Shown in pieces: positions 1-6,875 of a stretch of 10,135 bases of DNA. The notes beneath the pieces are model-generated. The model was not told the origin of the DNA. It ran no database searches and saw only the letters and a list, made by a program, of their open reading frames with translations. Each line of letters opens with the position of its first letter. Position 1 is the stretch's first letter. The stretch is taken from NCBI GenBank assembly GCA_965370435.1, contig CBDUUP010000142.1:1-10135 (forward strand), read 5' to 3'. A program made the position numbers and the translations under genes. Origin of the DNA: CBDUUP01 sp965370435. GTDB taxonomy: Bacteria > Chloroflexota > Anaerolineae > Anaerolineales > UBA11579.

Positions 1-1319
1 TAGGCGTGTTGGTGATTTTTAGTCCCTTATTGGCTGTGCTTGTCGCCCTCGCGGCCATTCCGGAGCTTTATGCTCAGATAAAAATGGGGCGTCAAAGATA
101 TAGCCTCTCTTACAAAGTCTCTCCGGCCCAACGGCGGGCGGGGTATTATGGGGGCATCTTATCTGGAATCCATTCAGCCAAGGAGATTCGCCTCTTCGAC
201 CTGGCAAACTACCTGATGAAAAAGTGGGTTCATGCCTCCCAGAACCTTCAGAAAATTGACCGTGTTCAGGAATTTCGAGAGATGCGGTGGAAGTTATTTT
301 TATCCGTATTTTCTAGCCTTTTCTCAGGTGGAACCTTTATCTTTGTGATCGCTCAGGGATTTACTGGAAATTTGAGTCTGGGGGATGTCACCTTGTATAC
401 CGGCGCTGTTGGAGGAGTTCGAGGTGCATTGTCATCCATAGTAATGGCTCTTTCGTTAATGAATGAAAGCATACTATTTTTTAGCCAATACAATCAGTTG
501 CTTTCGCTGCCCCAGCCAATCCAAATTCCAGACCAGCCTCGTCAACTCCAACCCCTGAAATTGGGTATCGAAATACGCAACCTCTCCTTTCGCTATACAG
601 AACAACATCCCTGGGTTCTGCGTAATGTCAATTTAACCATCCCTCATGGTCAATGTTTGGCCTTGGTGGGGAAAAACGGCGCCGGAAAAACCACCCTGGT
701 CAAGTTGCTGACCCGCCTTTATGATCCCACCGAAGGAGAGATCCTTTGGGACAACACCGACATACGCGAATTTTCCCCCGTGGATCTGCGTCGCCGGATG
801 GGGGCTATATTTCAGGACTTCGTGCGCTTTGACCTCACCGCCCAGGAGAATATCGGCTTTGGAGACGTGGAGCACATTGATGATTTACCTCGCATCCAAG
901 AGGCGGCCAAAGACGCCGGAGTTCATGAACTTATCCAAGCCTTGCCTGAAGGCTACCAATCAATCCTTAGCCGTTGGCTGGTTGAAGATGATGTGGGGAC
1001 AGACCTATCCTATGGCGAATGGCAGAAAATCGCCATTGCCCGAATGTTGATGCGAAAAGCCGAACTCCTTATTCTGGATGAGCCTACGGCCGCCCTCGAT
1101 GCCCAGGCCGAGTTTGATATCTACAATCACTTTTCGAAGATGGTAACAGGGCGCACCAGCCTCTTGATCTCCCATCGTTTTAGTACCGTGCAAATGGCAG
1201 AGAAGATCGCAGTCCTTGAAAATGGGGGAATCATCGAACACGGTACTCATGAGGAGTTAATGTCTCTTAATGGAATATACGCAAAGCTGTACACCATGCA
1301 GACGGATAGGTATCAATGA
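1..1319 (+). CDS. ABC exporter, fused membrane domain plus ATPase (5' end missing)
   Basis: This is the C-terminal part of an ABC transporter that uses ATP to move a substrate, probably outward, across the inner membrane. The frame is open to the left edge with no in-frame stop, and the first in-window GTG (position 6) falls inside a hydrophobic segment, so the true start lies outside. Counting from that GTG, three hydrophobic stretches (about residues 2-22, 97-120 and 127-152) are the end of the membrane domain. The nucleotide-binding domain follows: Walker A GKNGAGKTT (222-230), Q-loop IFQDF, signature LSYGEW (334-339), Walker B LLILDEP (D358, E359), D-loop and switch His in ISHR (H390). 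The signature departs from LSGGQ/E by a Tyr at its third position. Full exporters of this type are about 580-620 residues, so roughly a quarter is missing. Similar proteins export peptides, lipids or drugs; nothing here fixes the substrate. The next gene is convergent. Confidence 0.93.
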   Translation, partial: GVLVIFSPLLAVLVALAAIPELYAQIKMGRQRYSLSYKVSPAQRRAGYYGGILSGIHSAKEIRLFDLANYLMKKWVHASQNLQKIDRVQEFREMRWKLFLSVFSSLFSGGTFIFVIAQGFTGNLSLGDVTLYTGAVGGVRGALSSIVMALSLMNESILFFSQYNQLLSLPQPIQIPDQPRQLQPLKLGIEIRNLSFRYTEQHPWVLRNVNLTIPHGQCLALVGKNGAGKTTLVKLLTRLYDPTEGEILWDNTDIREFSPVDLRRRMGAIFQDFVRFDLTAQENIGFGDVEHIDDLPRIQEAAKDAGVHELIQALPEGYQSILSRWLVEDDVGTDLSYGEWQKIAIARMLMRKAELLILDEPTAALDAQAEFDIYNHFSKMVTGRTSLLISHRFSTVQMAEKIAVLENGGIIEHGTHEELMSLNGIYAKLYTMQTDRYQ

Positions 1320-1391
1320 CCTCAATTCGCACAATAACACCCCAGCAACCTTCTATAAAGGGCTAAATGGTTTTGCCTTGGAGGGCAGGCT

Positions 1392-2087
1392 TTACCGCCG
1401 TCGTCCTCTCCCGCTGACCAGCATCACATAATACAGCAGCGTCATCACCGCAGAGACCAGGGCGGCCACGTAGGTGAGCGCCGCCGCGTTGAGAACCGCG
1501 TTCACCCCGCGCTGCTCCTCCTCGCCCATGATGATGCCCGACTCGGTGAGCATTGCCTTGGCCCTCGCCGAGGCGTTCAATTCCACCGGTATGGTCGCCA
1601 AGGCGAATACCGCGCCCAGAGAGAACACCGCCACGCCCACCCAGGCGACTTCGATCATGCTGAAGATTAACCCCACAAAGATCAAGATCCAACCCAGATA
1701 GGAGCCAATATTGACTGCCGGGACCAACGCGGTCCGCAGAGTCAAGGCGAAGTAGCCATCCTTATCTTGTTGGGCGTGGCCCAATTCGTGGGCCGCTATA
1801 GCCAGGGATGCAACCGAGTTGCCCCGTCCCACGCCAGGGGAGAGTCGCAGCGTCTTGCTGCGGGTGTCGTAATGGTCGCCCAGGTTGCGGGGGGTCTCTT
1901 CCAGGCTCACGTCATGCAGCCCGCTGGTTCGGATCAAGCGCTCAGCAGCCTCTGTGCCGGTGAGGTTGTTTATATTGCGCACCTTGCTCCATTTATTATA
2001 CGTCGACTTGACGTACCATTGCGCTGCCAGCATGAGGATAAAGGCCGGAGCCATAAACAGAAAGTATGTGGGGTCGAAATAAAACAT
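1392..2087 (-). CDS. YugP-type membrane zinc metallopeptidase
   Basis: This is a putative neutral zinc metallopeptidase of the inner membrane, matching the YugP / Zn_peptidase_2 family in layout and motifs. With the first of two adjacent ATGs (2090) as residue 1, there is an N-terminal hydrophobic anchor (8-24), then a soluble segment with the family-like stretch around TGTEAAERLIRTSGL. The zinc-binding HELGH is at 101-105 (H101, H105 ligands, E102 catalytic). Two to three more membrane spans follow (about 121-145, 147-167, 200-225). E170 in PVELNAS is the likely third ligand by analogy with related peptidases. The length of about 231 aa is normal for the family. AAGAAGG lies only 3 nt before the first ATG but 6 nt before the second (2087), so I chose the second. 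The gene follows the S41 peptidase on the same strand after about 85 nt; I see no clear promoter or terminator between them. The substrate is unknown, as for most of this family. Confidence 0.9.
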   Translation of the reverse strand: MFYFDPTYFLFMAPAFILMLAAQWYVKSTYNKWSKVRNINNLTGTEAAERLIRTSGLHDVSLEETPRNLGDHYDTRSKTLRLSPGVGRGNSVASLAIAAHELGHAQQDKDGYFALTLRTALVPAVNIGSYLGWILIFVGLIFSMIEVAWVGVAVFSLGAVFALATIPVELNASARAKAMLTESGIIMGEEEQRGVNAVLNAAALTYVAALVSAVMTLLYYVMLVSGRGRRR

Positions 2088-2172
2088 CATTCACCTTCTT
2101 GCGAATTGATCCTACTTGATTATTGTATGTTCCAATTGTACATGATGGATGTAAATTTCATGTTAACGTAAC

Positions 2173-3606
2173 TTATTGGTCTAACAAGATCTCAATCGCC
2201 TTATCCAATTGCGGGTCTCGCCCGGCGATCATGTCTTCCTCAGTGAAGGGAACTTCGTAATCCGGGGTGATTCCGACCCCGTGAATGTGGCGTTCGTCGG
2301 GGGTCAGCCAGCGGGCCACCGTGACCCGTATAGCGCCGCCATCCGACAAAGGCCATTGCTGCTGAACCGAACCTTTGCCAAAAGTCAACGTGCCGACCAG
2401 TGTGCCCCGCTCGTAATCTTGCACCGCCCCGGCCAAGATCTCTGAGGCGGAAGCCGTGCCACCATTGACTAACACCACCAAAGGGATATCGGTCGCCAGA
2501 CCACCCTCCTGCGCGTTATAGACGTCCTGCGTCCCATCCCCATACTGTTCGTACATGAGAACGTCCTCCCCAATGAATTCGGAGGTGATCTGGATGGCAA
2601 CCTGCAGCCAACCGCCGCCGTTCCCCCGCAAATCCAGGATCAAACCGTCAGGGTCTTGGGAGAGCAAGTCTTCCAGGGCGGCCCGAAGTTGGTCGGTGGC
2701 TTTATCCCCAAAGTTGAACAATTGAACGTAAGCGATATTGTCTTCCAGCATCTCATATTCCACGGCCGGGATGGTGATAGTCCCGCGGGTGACTTCTACG
2801 TCGAAAGGTTCGGCAACCCCCTCCCTTTGGATTGTGAGGACCACAACAGACCCGGCCGGGCCAAGCACTTGCTGGATGACCAGATCGCCGTCCACCCCCG
2901 TCATGTCCTCTCCGTCCACCGCAATGATCAGGTCCCCCGGCTGCAATCCGACTTCCTCCGCCGGTGACCCCGGGATGGGGCTTATGATGGCGAGATAATC
3001 GCCGGTAGGATCTACCCAGGCCCCGATCCCTTCGTACTCGCCGGAGATGTTAGCCGTGGATTGTTGGTATTCACGCGGAGTGAAGTAGCGAGTGTGCTGG
3101 TCGCCCAGGGTTGCCAGCATCCCATTGATCGCTCCCTGCACCAGCAATATGTCGTTAATTGCCGGTTCCTCGTATTCTGTATGGATCAAGTCCCAGGTGT
3201 GCCAGAAAGGGGCGAACAGTTCCTGAATATCCTCAGGAGTGCCGCCTTCACTGGCAGGCTCCATGAGAGCATCTTCCAGGGCGTTCAACTCCGGCGAGTC
3301 TGCGGTTTGCTCGTCAACCGCCTCCAGCATCCCATTCACGGCCCCCTGCATCAATGCCTCGTCGTCGACGGGCTGGTCAACGTAACTCGTGTGGACCAAC
3401 TCCCAGACTTCCCAGAATGGAGTGAAGATAAGTTCCAGGCCATTTGGGGTGCCTGCATCGTTGGATACTTCTTCAATTGTGGGGAGGTCATCGTTCTGGT
3501 CAATGAGTCGGTTGCCAAGGAATATCCCTACTGAAAAAACAGCCACCAGCAGGATGATGGCAAGTATGCCGCCGGCAACAGCCAGCGCGATGGTCTTGGG
3601 TTTCAT
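2173..3606 (-). CDS. S41 family C-terminal processing peptidase with PDZ domain
   Basis: This is a membrane-anchored serine peptidase of the CtpA/Prc type, which trims or degrades envelope proteins from their C-termini. I start it at ATG 3606 because AGGAG lies 7 nt upstream and the protein then begins with a short basic stretch and one transmembrane anchor (about residues 7-31). The longer open frame to 3735 has no such support. Numbered from 3606 (477 aa): acidic linker, a duplicated helical segment (52-100 and 122-170), PDZ domain (about 189-272, with GSPAEEVGLQPGD), then the S41 core. The core has the DLRGNGGG strand (325-332), the nucleophile S386 in TASASEIL, and the general base K411 in FGKGSVQ; the 25-residue Ser-Lys spacing matches known members. 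It is catalytically intact. It is longer than simple Ctp proteins because of the extra helical copy. The gene diverges from an ABC operon and precedes the YugP-like peptidase, with which it may form an envelope-proteolysis unit. Confidence 0.95.
   Translation of the reverse strand: MKPKTIALAVAGGILAIILLVAVFSVGIFLGNRLIDQNDDLPTIEEVSNDAGTPNGLELIFTPFWEVWELVHTSYVDQPVDDEALMQGAVNGMLEAVDEQTADSPELNALEDALMEPASEGGTPEDIQELFAPFWHTWDLIHTEYEEPAINDILLVQGAINGMLATLGDQHTRYFTPREYQQSTANISGEYEGIGAWVDPTGDYLAIISPIPGSPAEEVGLQPGDLIIAVDGEDMTGVDGDLVIQQVLGPAGSVVVLTIQREGVAEPFDVEVTRGTITIPAVEYEMLEDNIAYVQLFNFGDKATDQLRAALEDLLSQDPDGLILDLRGNGGGWLQVAIQITSEFIGEDVLMYEQYGDGTQDVYNAQEGGLATDIPLVVLVNGGTASASEILAGAVQDYERGTLVGTLTFGKGSVQQQWPLSDGGAIRVTVARWLTPDERHIHGVGITPDYEVPFTEEDMIAGRDPQLDKAIEILLDQ
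3097..3243 (-). repeat. S41 N-terminal module, copy 2
   Basis: This encodes residues 122-170 of the S41 protein. It is the copy next to the PDZ domain and ends in LGDQHTRYFTP, which resembles the usual S41 junction (LGDxHTxYL/FTP). The first copy has DEQTADSPEL at the same place, so copy 2 looks like the ancestral one and copy 1 the diverged extra. Confidence 0.85.
3307..3453 (-). repeat. S41 N-terminal module, copy 1
   Basis: This encodes residues 52-100 of the S41 protein (start 3606). It aligns without gaps to residues 122-170, with 22 of 49 positions identical by hand count. Shared landmarks are GTP, FxPFWxxWxLxHTxY and QGAxNGML. It is a protein-level tandem duplication with a 70-residue period. 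Confidence 0.85.
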
Positions 3607-3699
3607 TCGTTGCTCCTGAATAGCATATTGTAAACGCGCTATATAGAGTACCATAGGTTGATTAGAAGAATATAAGTAATCGGCGCGCCATTTTGCTCC

Positions 3700-3728
3700 C
3701 AGACAGATTCGATTTTTGATTGTATAAT
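3700..3728 (+). promoter_or_regulatory. candidate promoter for the ABC-2 operon
   Basis: CAGACA (3700-3705, 4/6 to the -35 consensus), a 17-nt spacer, then a perfect TATAAT (3723-3728). Transcription would start near 3735 and leave an untranslated leader of about 105 nt before ATG 3840. The box pair overlaps the minus-strand candidate for the S41 gene, so the two promoters could compete. Confidence 0.5.
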
Positions 3729-3735
3729 CTGTCAA
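3707..3735 (-). promoter_or_regulatory. candidate promoter for the S41 gene
   Basis: On the minus strand a perfect TTGACA (3735-3730) is followed after 17 nt by TCGAAT (3712-3707), a 4/6 match to a -10 box. Transcription would start near 3700, giving a leader of about 95 nt before ATG 3606. It overlaps the opposing promoter candidate for the ABC operon. Confidence 0.35.
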
Positions 3736-3807
3736 AATGGAGAGAACGCAATAGACATTTTGCTTTTCAGTTCGGATGCGTTAAACTGCGTACACTATCA
3801 ATATTTC

Positions 3808-3840
3808 ATGAGGCTGCAAAAATCAGGAAGGCTATTCTGA
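3808..3840 (+). other. possible 10-codon leader ORF overlapping the ATPase start
   Basis: An ATG at 3808 opens a frame reading MRLQKSGRLF that stops at TGA 3838-3840, overlapping the ATPase start codon as TGATG. The AGGAAGG that serves the ATPase lies inside it. This layout would allow translational coupling, but no Shine-Dalgarno sequence precedes the leader ATG, so it may be chance. Confidence 0.2.
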
Positions 3841-4772
3841 TGGAAAACGGAAAGATTGCCATTCGCTTGGATAATTTGAGCAAAACCTTTGGGAGGCGAA
3901 AAAAGGCCGTTCAGGCAGTGCGAAACTTAAGCTTGATCGTTGAATCTGGACAGGTGTTTGGCTTTTTAGGTCCCAATGGGGCGGGTAAAAGCACAACCAT
4001 CCGCATTTTGATGGATTTGATCCGGCCATCGGCAGGCGAGGTGCAAATATACGGCCGTTCTCCTCAACAAGATCACACAATTTTACACCGCGTCGGCGCA
4101 TTGATCGAAAGATCTGCTTTTTATGACTTCCTGACCGGCCGCAAAAATCTGGAAGTGTTGGCAAAAACCAGCGGATGGCAAAACCCTGACCGTATTCAAT
4201 CTTTGCTGGAGCAAGTTGGCATGGCCGACCGCGCGGATAGACCCGTGGGCGGTTATTCTACCGGCATGAAACAACGCCTGGGCATTGCCGCCGCCTTGCT
4301 CAATGATCCTGAATTGCTCATTCTAGACGAGCCTACCAATGGATTAGACCCGACCGGCATGAAAGAAGTTCGCACACTTATTCGTGATCTGGTCGATAAT
4401 CATGGCAAAACGGTCTTTCTTTCTAGCCATTTATTGAGCGAAATTGAACAGATGTGTGACCGCGTTGCCATTATTGATCACGGTCGCCTGGTTCAAGAAG
4501 GTAGTGTTGCTGAATTATTATCTACCCAATCTCACATTCTGATTGAAGCGGAGCCAATTGACAAAGCCATCCAACTCCTGCAATCAAATTGGTCTATTAA
4601 CCAACTCGACACAGCCATCATCGTAGATGCGGCTCGAAAAGATGTCCCCGGTATTGTGAGCCAATTAACCGCTCATGACATCGCCGTATATCAGGTGATA
4701 ATACAACACCAAAGTTTAGAAGATTTCTTCATTTCAGCGACAGGAAATGAGGAGGGCGTTGACAATGGCTGA
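3840..4772 (+). CDS. ABC-2 exporter ATPase (BcrA/NatA-like)
   Basis: This is the cytoplasmic ATPase subunit of an ABC-2 type exporter, pairing with the permease immediately downstream. I start it at ATG 3840 because AGGAAGG lies 8 nt upstream and the family's usual start, just before the first beta strand, fits; this gives 310 aa, a typical length. Visible motifs: Walker A GPNGAGKST (44-52), the segment GALIERSAFYDFLTGRKNL (87-105) where BcrA-type proteins carry Glu instead of the Q-loop Gln (E90), signature YSTGMKQ (139-145), Walker B LLILDEP (159-165; D163, E164) and switch H197 in SSH. The C-terminal SLEDFF (292-297) matches the conserved end of this subfamily. Relatives confer bacitracin or lantibiotic resistance or export other small molecules; the substrate here is not determined. 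The stop codon overlaps the permease start by 8 nt, indicating coupled translation. Confidence 0.95.
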   Translation: MENGKIAIRLDNLSKTFGRRKKAVQAVRNLSLIVESGQVFGFLGPNGAGKSTTIRILMDLIRPSAGEVQIYGRSPQQDHTILHRVGALIERSAFYDFLTGRKNLEVLAKTSGWQNPDRIQSLLEQVGMADRADRPVGGYSTGMKQRLGIAAALLNDPELLILDEPTNGLDPTGMKEVRTLIRDLVDNHGKTVFLSSHLLSEIEQMCDRVAIIDHGRLVQEGSVAELLSTQSHILIEAEPIDKAIQLLQSNWSINQLDTAIIVDAARKDVPGIVSQLTAHDIAVYQVIIQHQSLEDFFISATGNEEGVDNG

Positions 4773-5661
4773 TGCATTAAGTTTGTTTCGAGCTGAATGG
4801 CAAAAAATTGTGGGAAATGCGCGGGCAGTTTCATTTTTGATCTGGATCTATCCGATAACAGCGCTCATCATCGTCTTGTTGATCAATACAGTGGGTATTT
4901 TGGTGTCTGATTTCACCCGTGATCAATTCTTGGCAAATCCCCCTTTGTGGACCCAACGGCTGGTTGATATATGGGCGGTTTTCAACCATTTTCCCAACAA
5001 CATGTTTATCCGAATGCCATTTCTTGCGTTCACGGCTGTTCTCTTTGCGGGGGAATATCAATGGGGAACCTGGAAAAACATTGTCCCTCGTCACCGGCGT
5101 TCTGCTCTCATTTTGACAAAATTTATGGCATTGGGTGTCTTAATTATCGTTGCCTTGACATTAACCTCTCTGGTTTGGTGGGCGGGAGGCTGGTTGCAAA
5201 CACGTCTCGTGGGTATTCCATATGGCCCAGAACTTAACAGTGGGGTGCTGGCAAATTTTAGTCGGGTATATTTGTTGGATACAGCCCTTACTTTTTTGGC
5301 TACACTTATTGTTGCCGCCTATGCCGCCCTGTTTGCTATGGCCTCCCGTTCCATTCTGGCCAGCCTAATGTTAGGCATCGGCATCGGGATTGTAGAAGCT
5401 GCATCTCCCCTCATGCTATTCGGATTAGGGCTAATATTTGACCGGCCTCATCTCATCAATCTGTATGTCGCCACGCCTTCTTACAATCTGACAAATATCA
5501 GTTCTTGGATAAATGAAGGCATTGGTTCAGGTATAGGAGTATTGCCCGGATTTACAACTGTTCTCAGCTTACCTCAATCTATTTTGATAATTGGCTTTTG
5601 GGTGGCAGGATTAGTGATGATAACGGCCGTACTATTCCAACGTCAAGACATTACGTCGTAG
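4765..5661 (+). CDS. ABC-2 exporter permease
   Basis: This is the membrane subunit for the ATPase encoded just upstream. A perfect AGGAGG (4750-4755), inside the end of the ATPase gene, is 9 nt before ATG 4765. I prefer that start over ATG 4747, which lies upstream of the AGGAGG. The 298-aa product has about six hydrophobic spans (roughly 23-47, 84-96, 117-141, 174-194, 199-225, 272-291). The cytoplasmic stretch GEYQWGTWKNIVPRHRR (96-112) matches the EYxxGTxR-type coupling segment of ABC-2 permeases. The gene overlaps the ATPase by 8 nt, so the two should be made together. Codon usage is more A/T-rich to the eye than in the S41 and YugP genes, which may point to a different history. The product is probably a small-molecule or peptide exporter, or a resistance pump; the substrate is unknown. 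The next gene is convergent, 43 nt away, with no clear terminator seen between. Confidence 0.9.
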   Translation: MADALSLFRAEWQKIVGNARAVSFLIWIYPITALIIVLLINTVGILVSDFTRDQFLANPPLWTQRLVDIWAVFNHFPNNMFIRMPFLAFTAVLFAGEYQWGTWKNIVPRHRRSALILTKFMALGVLIIVALTLTSLVWWAGGWLQTRLVGIPYGPELNSGVLANFSRVYLLDTALTFLATLIVAAYAALFAMASRSILASLMLGIGIGIVEAASPLMLFGLGLIFDRPHLINLYVATPSYNLTNISSWINEGIGSGIGVLPGFTTVLSLPQSILIIGFWVAGLVMITAVLFQRQDITS

Positions 5662-5704
5662 AACTTATTGCCCTCCAAGGATATTGCTGATTCAATTTCC
5701 CCGC

Positions 5705-5965
5705 TTATTCTTCCTCATCTTCAAGCTGCTCTTCATCCTCATTCCCCTCCCCTCTGATTTTTGCTGTCAGCCTGGCTAACTCGGCCAGGTCGTCATCTTC
5801 ACTTTCCCAGGGATTGCGGATACGCTTCGAAACGCGTTGGAAGCCCTTGATCGTGCCTCGATACCAACTTGTCCGCCTGACCATTCGATAGTATACGGCC
5901 ACGTGAAGAAATACCACCGCCCCAATGGTCAGCAGGATGACGATGAGCGCTTTACCGGTCAGCAT
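5705..5965 (-). CDS. small membrane protein with acidic tail
   Basis: I do not recognise this 86-aa protein. It has one N-terminal transmembrane segment (about residues 5-25), a strongly basic juxtamembrane stretch (27-51, with RMVRRTSWYRGTIKGFQRVSKRIR), then a tail dominated by Asp and Glu (55-86, ending in four acidic residues). The positive-inside rule suggests a cytoplasmic C-terminus. ATG 5965 lies 16 nt after the stop of the HAD gene, and an AGGAT/AGAGGT purine stretch sits just upstream, so it is most likely translated from the HAD transcript. The close spacing, absence of another start and regular composition favour a real gene. It could be an assembly or scaffold protein, but no function can be assigned. 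Confidence 0.65.
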   Translation of the reverse strand: MLTGKALIVILLTIGAVVFLHVAVYYRMVRRTSWYRGTIKGFQRVSKRIRNPWESEDDDLAELARLTAKIRGEGNEDEEQLEDEEE

Positions 5966-5981
5966 ACCTCTATCCTATCCA

Positions 5982-6632
5982 TCACTCAGCCTGTTTTCCC
6001 ATTCGTTCAATCACCTGGGGCAGTTCCTTGATATTCGTGATGTGGGCATGAGCGGTGTTATTTGATGGTGAATCCCCGACCAAGACCGTATAGAACCCCA
6101 TTTGGCGGGCTTTTTTCAGTGTCTGAAGCAAATCGTCTGCCAGTAAACAACGTTCGGGATCGCTTTCCCCGGCGATCTTCATCGCCCGCCGGAACGCTTC
6201 CGGATTGGGCTTGCAGTAATACTCCATCGCCACCACATCTATCACCCCCTCGAAACACGCCCTCACCCCCAGCGCCTCCATGACCCGTTTGGCATGGCCC
6301 GCGTTGGCGTTGGTGAAGATGTATAGTTTTTGCGGGAGGCTGTCAAGTGTGGCGCGTAAGGCTGGATCAGGGTTGAGGTAGTCACCGAGGGGGATATCGT
6401 GAACGTACTCCATATAATCCAGAGCGTCAACGTCGTGATGAGTTTGCAGTCCGCGCAAGGTAGTGCCATAATTCTGGAAATATTCCGCCCTCAGCGCTGG
6501 GATTTCATCCTCCCGCATCCCCATCACTTCGTGCATATATTTATCTATCCGTACCCGCACCGCTTTCCAGATCCCATTTCCATGCGAGTAGAGGGTATCG
6601 TCGAGGTCAATAAAAAGAGTGCTGAATTTCAT
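5982..6632 (-). CDS. HAD hydrolase, pyrimidine 5'-nucleotidase-like
   Basis: This is a soluble HAD-superfamily phosphatase of 216 aa, most like the pyrimidine 5'-nucleotidase (SDT1-type) group, which dephosphorylates UMP/CMP-like substrates. Motif I is FIDLDDTLY with nucleophile D9 and acid/base D11. A helical cap follows (about 16-95), then motif II FTNAN, motif III Lys in CKPNPEAF, and motif IV LLADDLLQTL with its paired Asp residues. All catalytic positions are present. I chose ATG 6632 because the family starts a few residues before the DxDxT strand. The frame is open to a TTG at 6668, but that codon lies upstream of a good promoter. No Shine-Dalgarno sequence precedes ATG 6632, and a TATACT box ends 6 nt before it, so translation may be leaderless. 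The exact substrate is uncertain because HAD proteins are often promiscuous. It probably heads a two-gene transcript with the small membrane protein. Confidence 0.88.
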   Translation of the reverse strand: MKFSTLFIDLDDTLYSHGNGIWKAVRVRIDKYMHEVMGMREDEIPALRAEYFQNYGTTLRGLQTHHDVDALDYMEYVHDIPLGDYLNPDPALRATLDSLPQKLYIFTNANAGHAKRVMEALGVRACFEGVIDVVAMEYYCKPNPEAFRRAMKIAGESDPERCLLADDLLQTLKKARQMGFYTVLVGDSPSNNTAHAHITNIKELPQVIERMGKQAE

Positions 6633-6638
6633 GGCGTG

Positions 6639-6668
6639 AGTATACCAGAAAGAGCGATGTCGCCGCAA
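6639..6668 (-). promoter_or_regulatory. candidate extended -10 promoter for the HAD gene
   Basis: On the minus strand TATACT (6644-6639) is preceded by TGG, giving an extended -10 (TGnTATACT). TTGCGG (6668-6663) lies 18 nt upstream as a weak -35. The -10 box ends 6 nt before ATG 6632, so the transcript would begin at or next to the start codon. Confidence 0.5.
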
Positions 6669-6676
6669 TCATCTTT

Positions 6677-6737
6677 AGGAGTCGAGGCTTTAGCCGGGTC
6701 GCTTTCACCAGTCCCTCCGGCTGAAGACTCGACTCCT
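6677..6737. repeat. imperfect palindrome, 21-nt arms
   Basis: Arms at 6677-6697 and 6717-6737 are reverse complements at 19 of 21 positions, around a 19-nt loop. The arms begin AGGAGTCGAG and end in CCGG at the loop side. The element lies between the divergent HAD and hydrolase genes and has no flanking T-tract in either direction, so it looks like a REP-type intergenic palindrome rather than a terminator. Confidence 0.75.
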
Positions 6738-6772
6738 TTGCGCCCAACCCCGAACCTGTAAGATATTTATTA

Positions 6773-6827
6773 TTGTTTTTGCTTTTCTCTCTAAGCGAAG
6801 CGGCGTACTCTGTGTCTCTGTGGTGAA
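6773..6827 (+). repeat. 55-bp direct repeat, copy 1
   Basis: This is identical over 55 bases to 7870-7924, in the same orientation. It contains the stretch CTCTGTGTCTCTGTGGTGAA. It lies 48 nt upstream of the hydrolase start. The exact match ends on both sides at the first differing base. Confidence 0.97.
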
Positions 6828-6875
6828 TTTTTAAGGTAAAATCTATTCATTCATTTCCTCATCGGAGAACCGCCC

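Noticed and set aside
1320..1391. possible terminator between the convergent ABC exporter and YugP genes
   Set aside because: Only 4-bp stems (such as TGCC/GGCA) can be found, with no adjacent T-run.
1767..2171. 134-codon plus-strand open frame over the YugP gene
   Set aside because: It is antisense to a gene with an intact HELGH motif, and its translation is low-complexity with no recognisable motif. I treat it as a shadow frame.
2088..2172. promoter for the YugP gene in the gap after the S41 gene
   Set aside because: TACAAT-like boxes occur, but no -35 element sits at 16-18 nt from any of them.
3607..3735. 43-residue N-terminal extension of the S41 peptidase
   Set aside because: It would place hydrophilic sequence before the membrane anchor. 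ATG 3606 has AGGAG at good spacing, while the upstream start has none and overlaps the divergent promoter region.
3720..3839. 40-residue N-terminal extension of the ABC-2 ATPase
   Set aside because: It would begin at a TTG inside or beside the TATAAT box. ATG 3840 has AGGAAGG 8 nt upstream and fits the family's usual N-terminus.
5662..5704. possible terminator between the convergent ABC permease and small membrane protein genes
   Set aside because: The best stem is ATTG/CAAT around a 6-nt loop, too weak to support a call.
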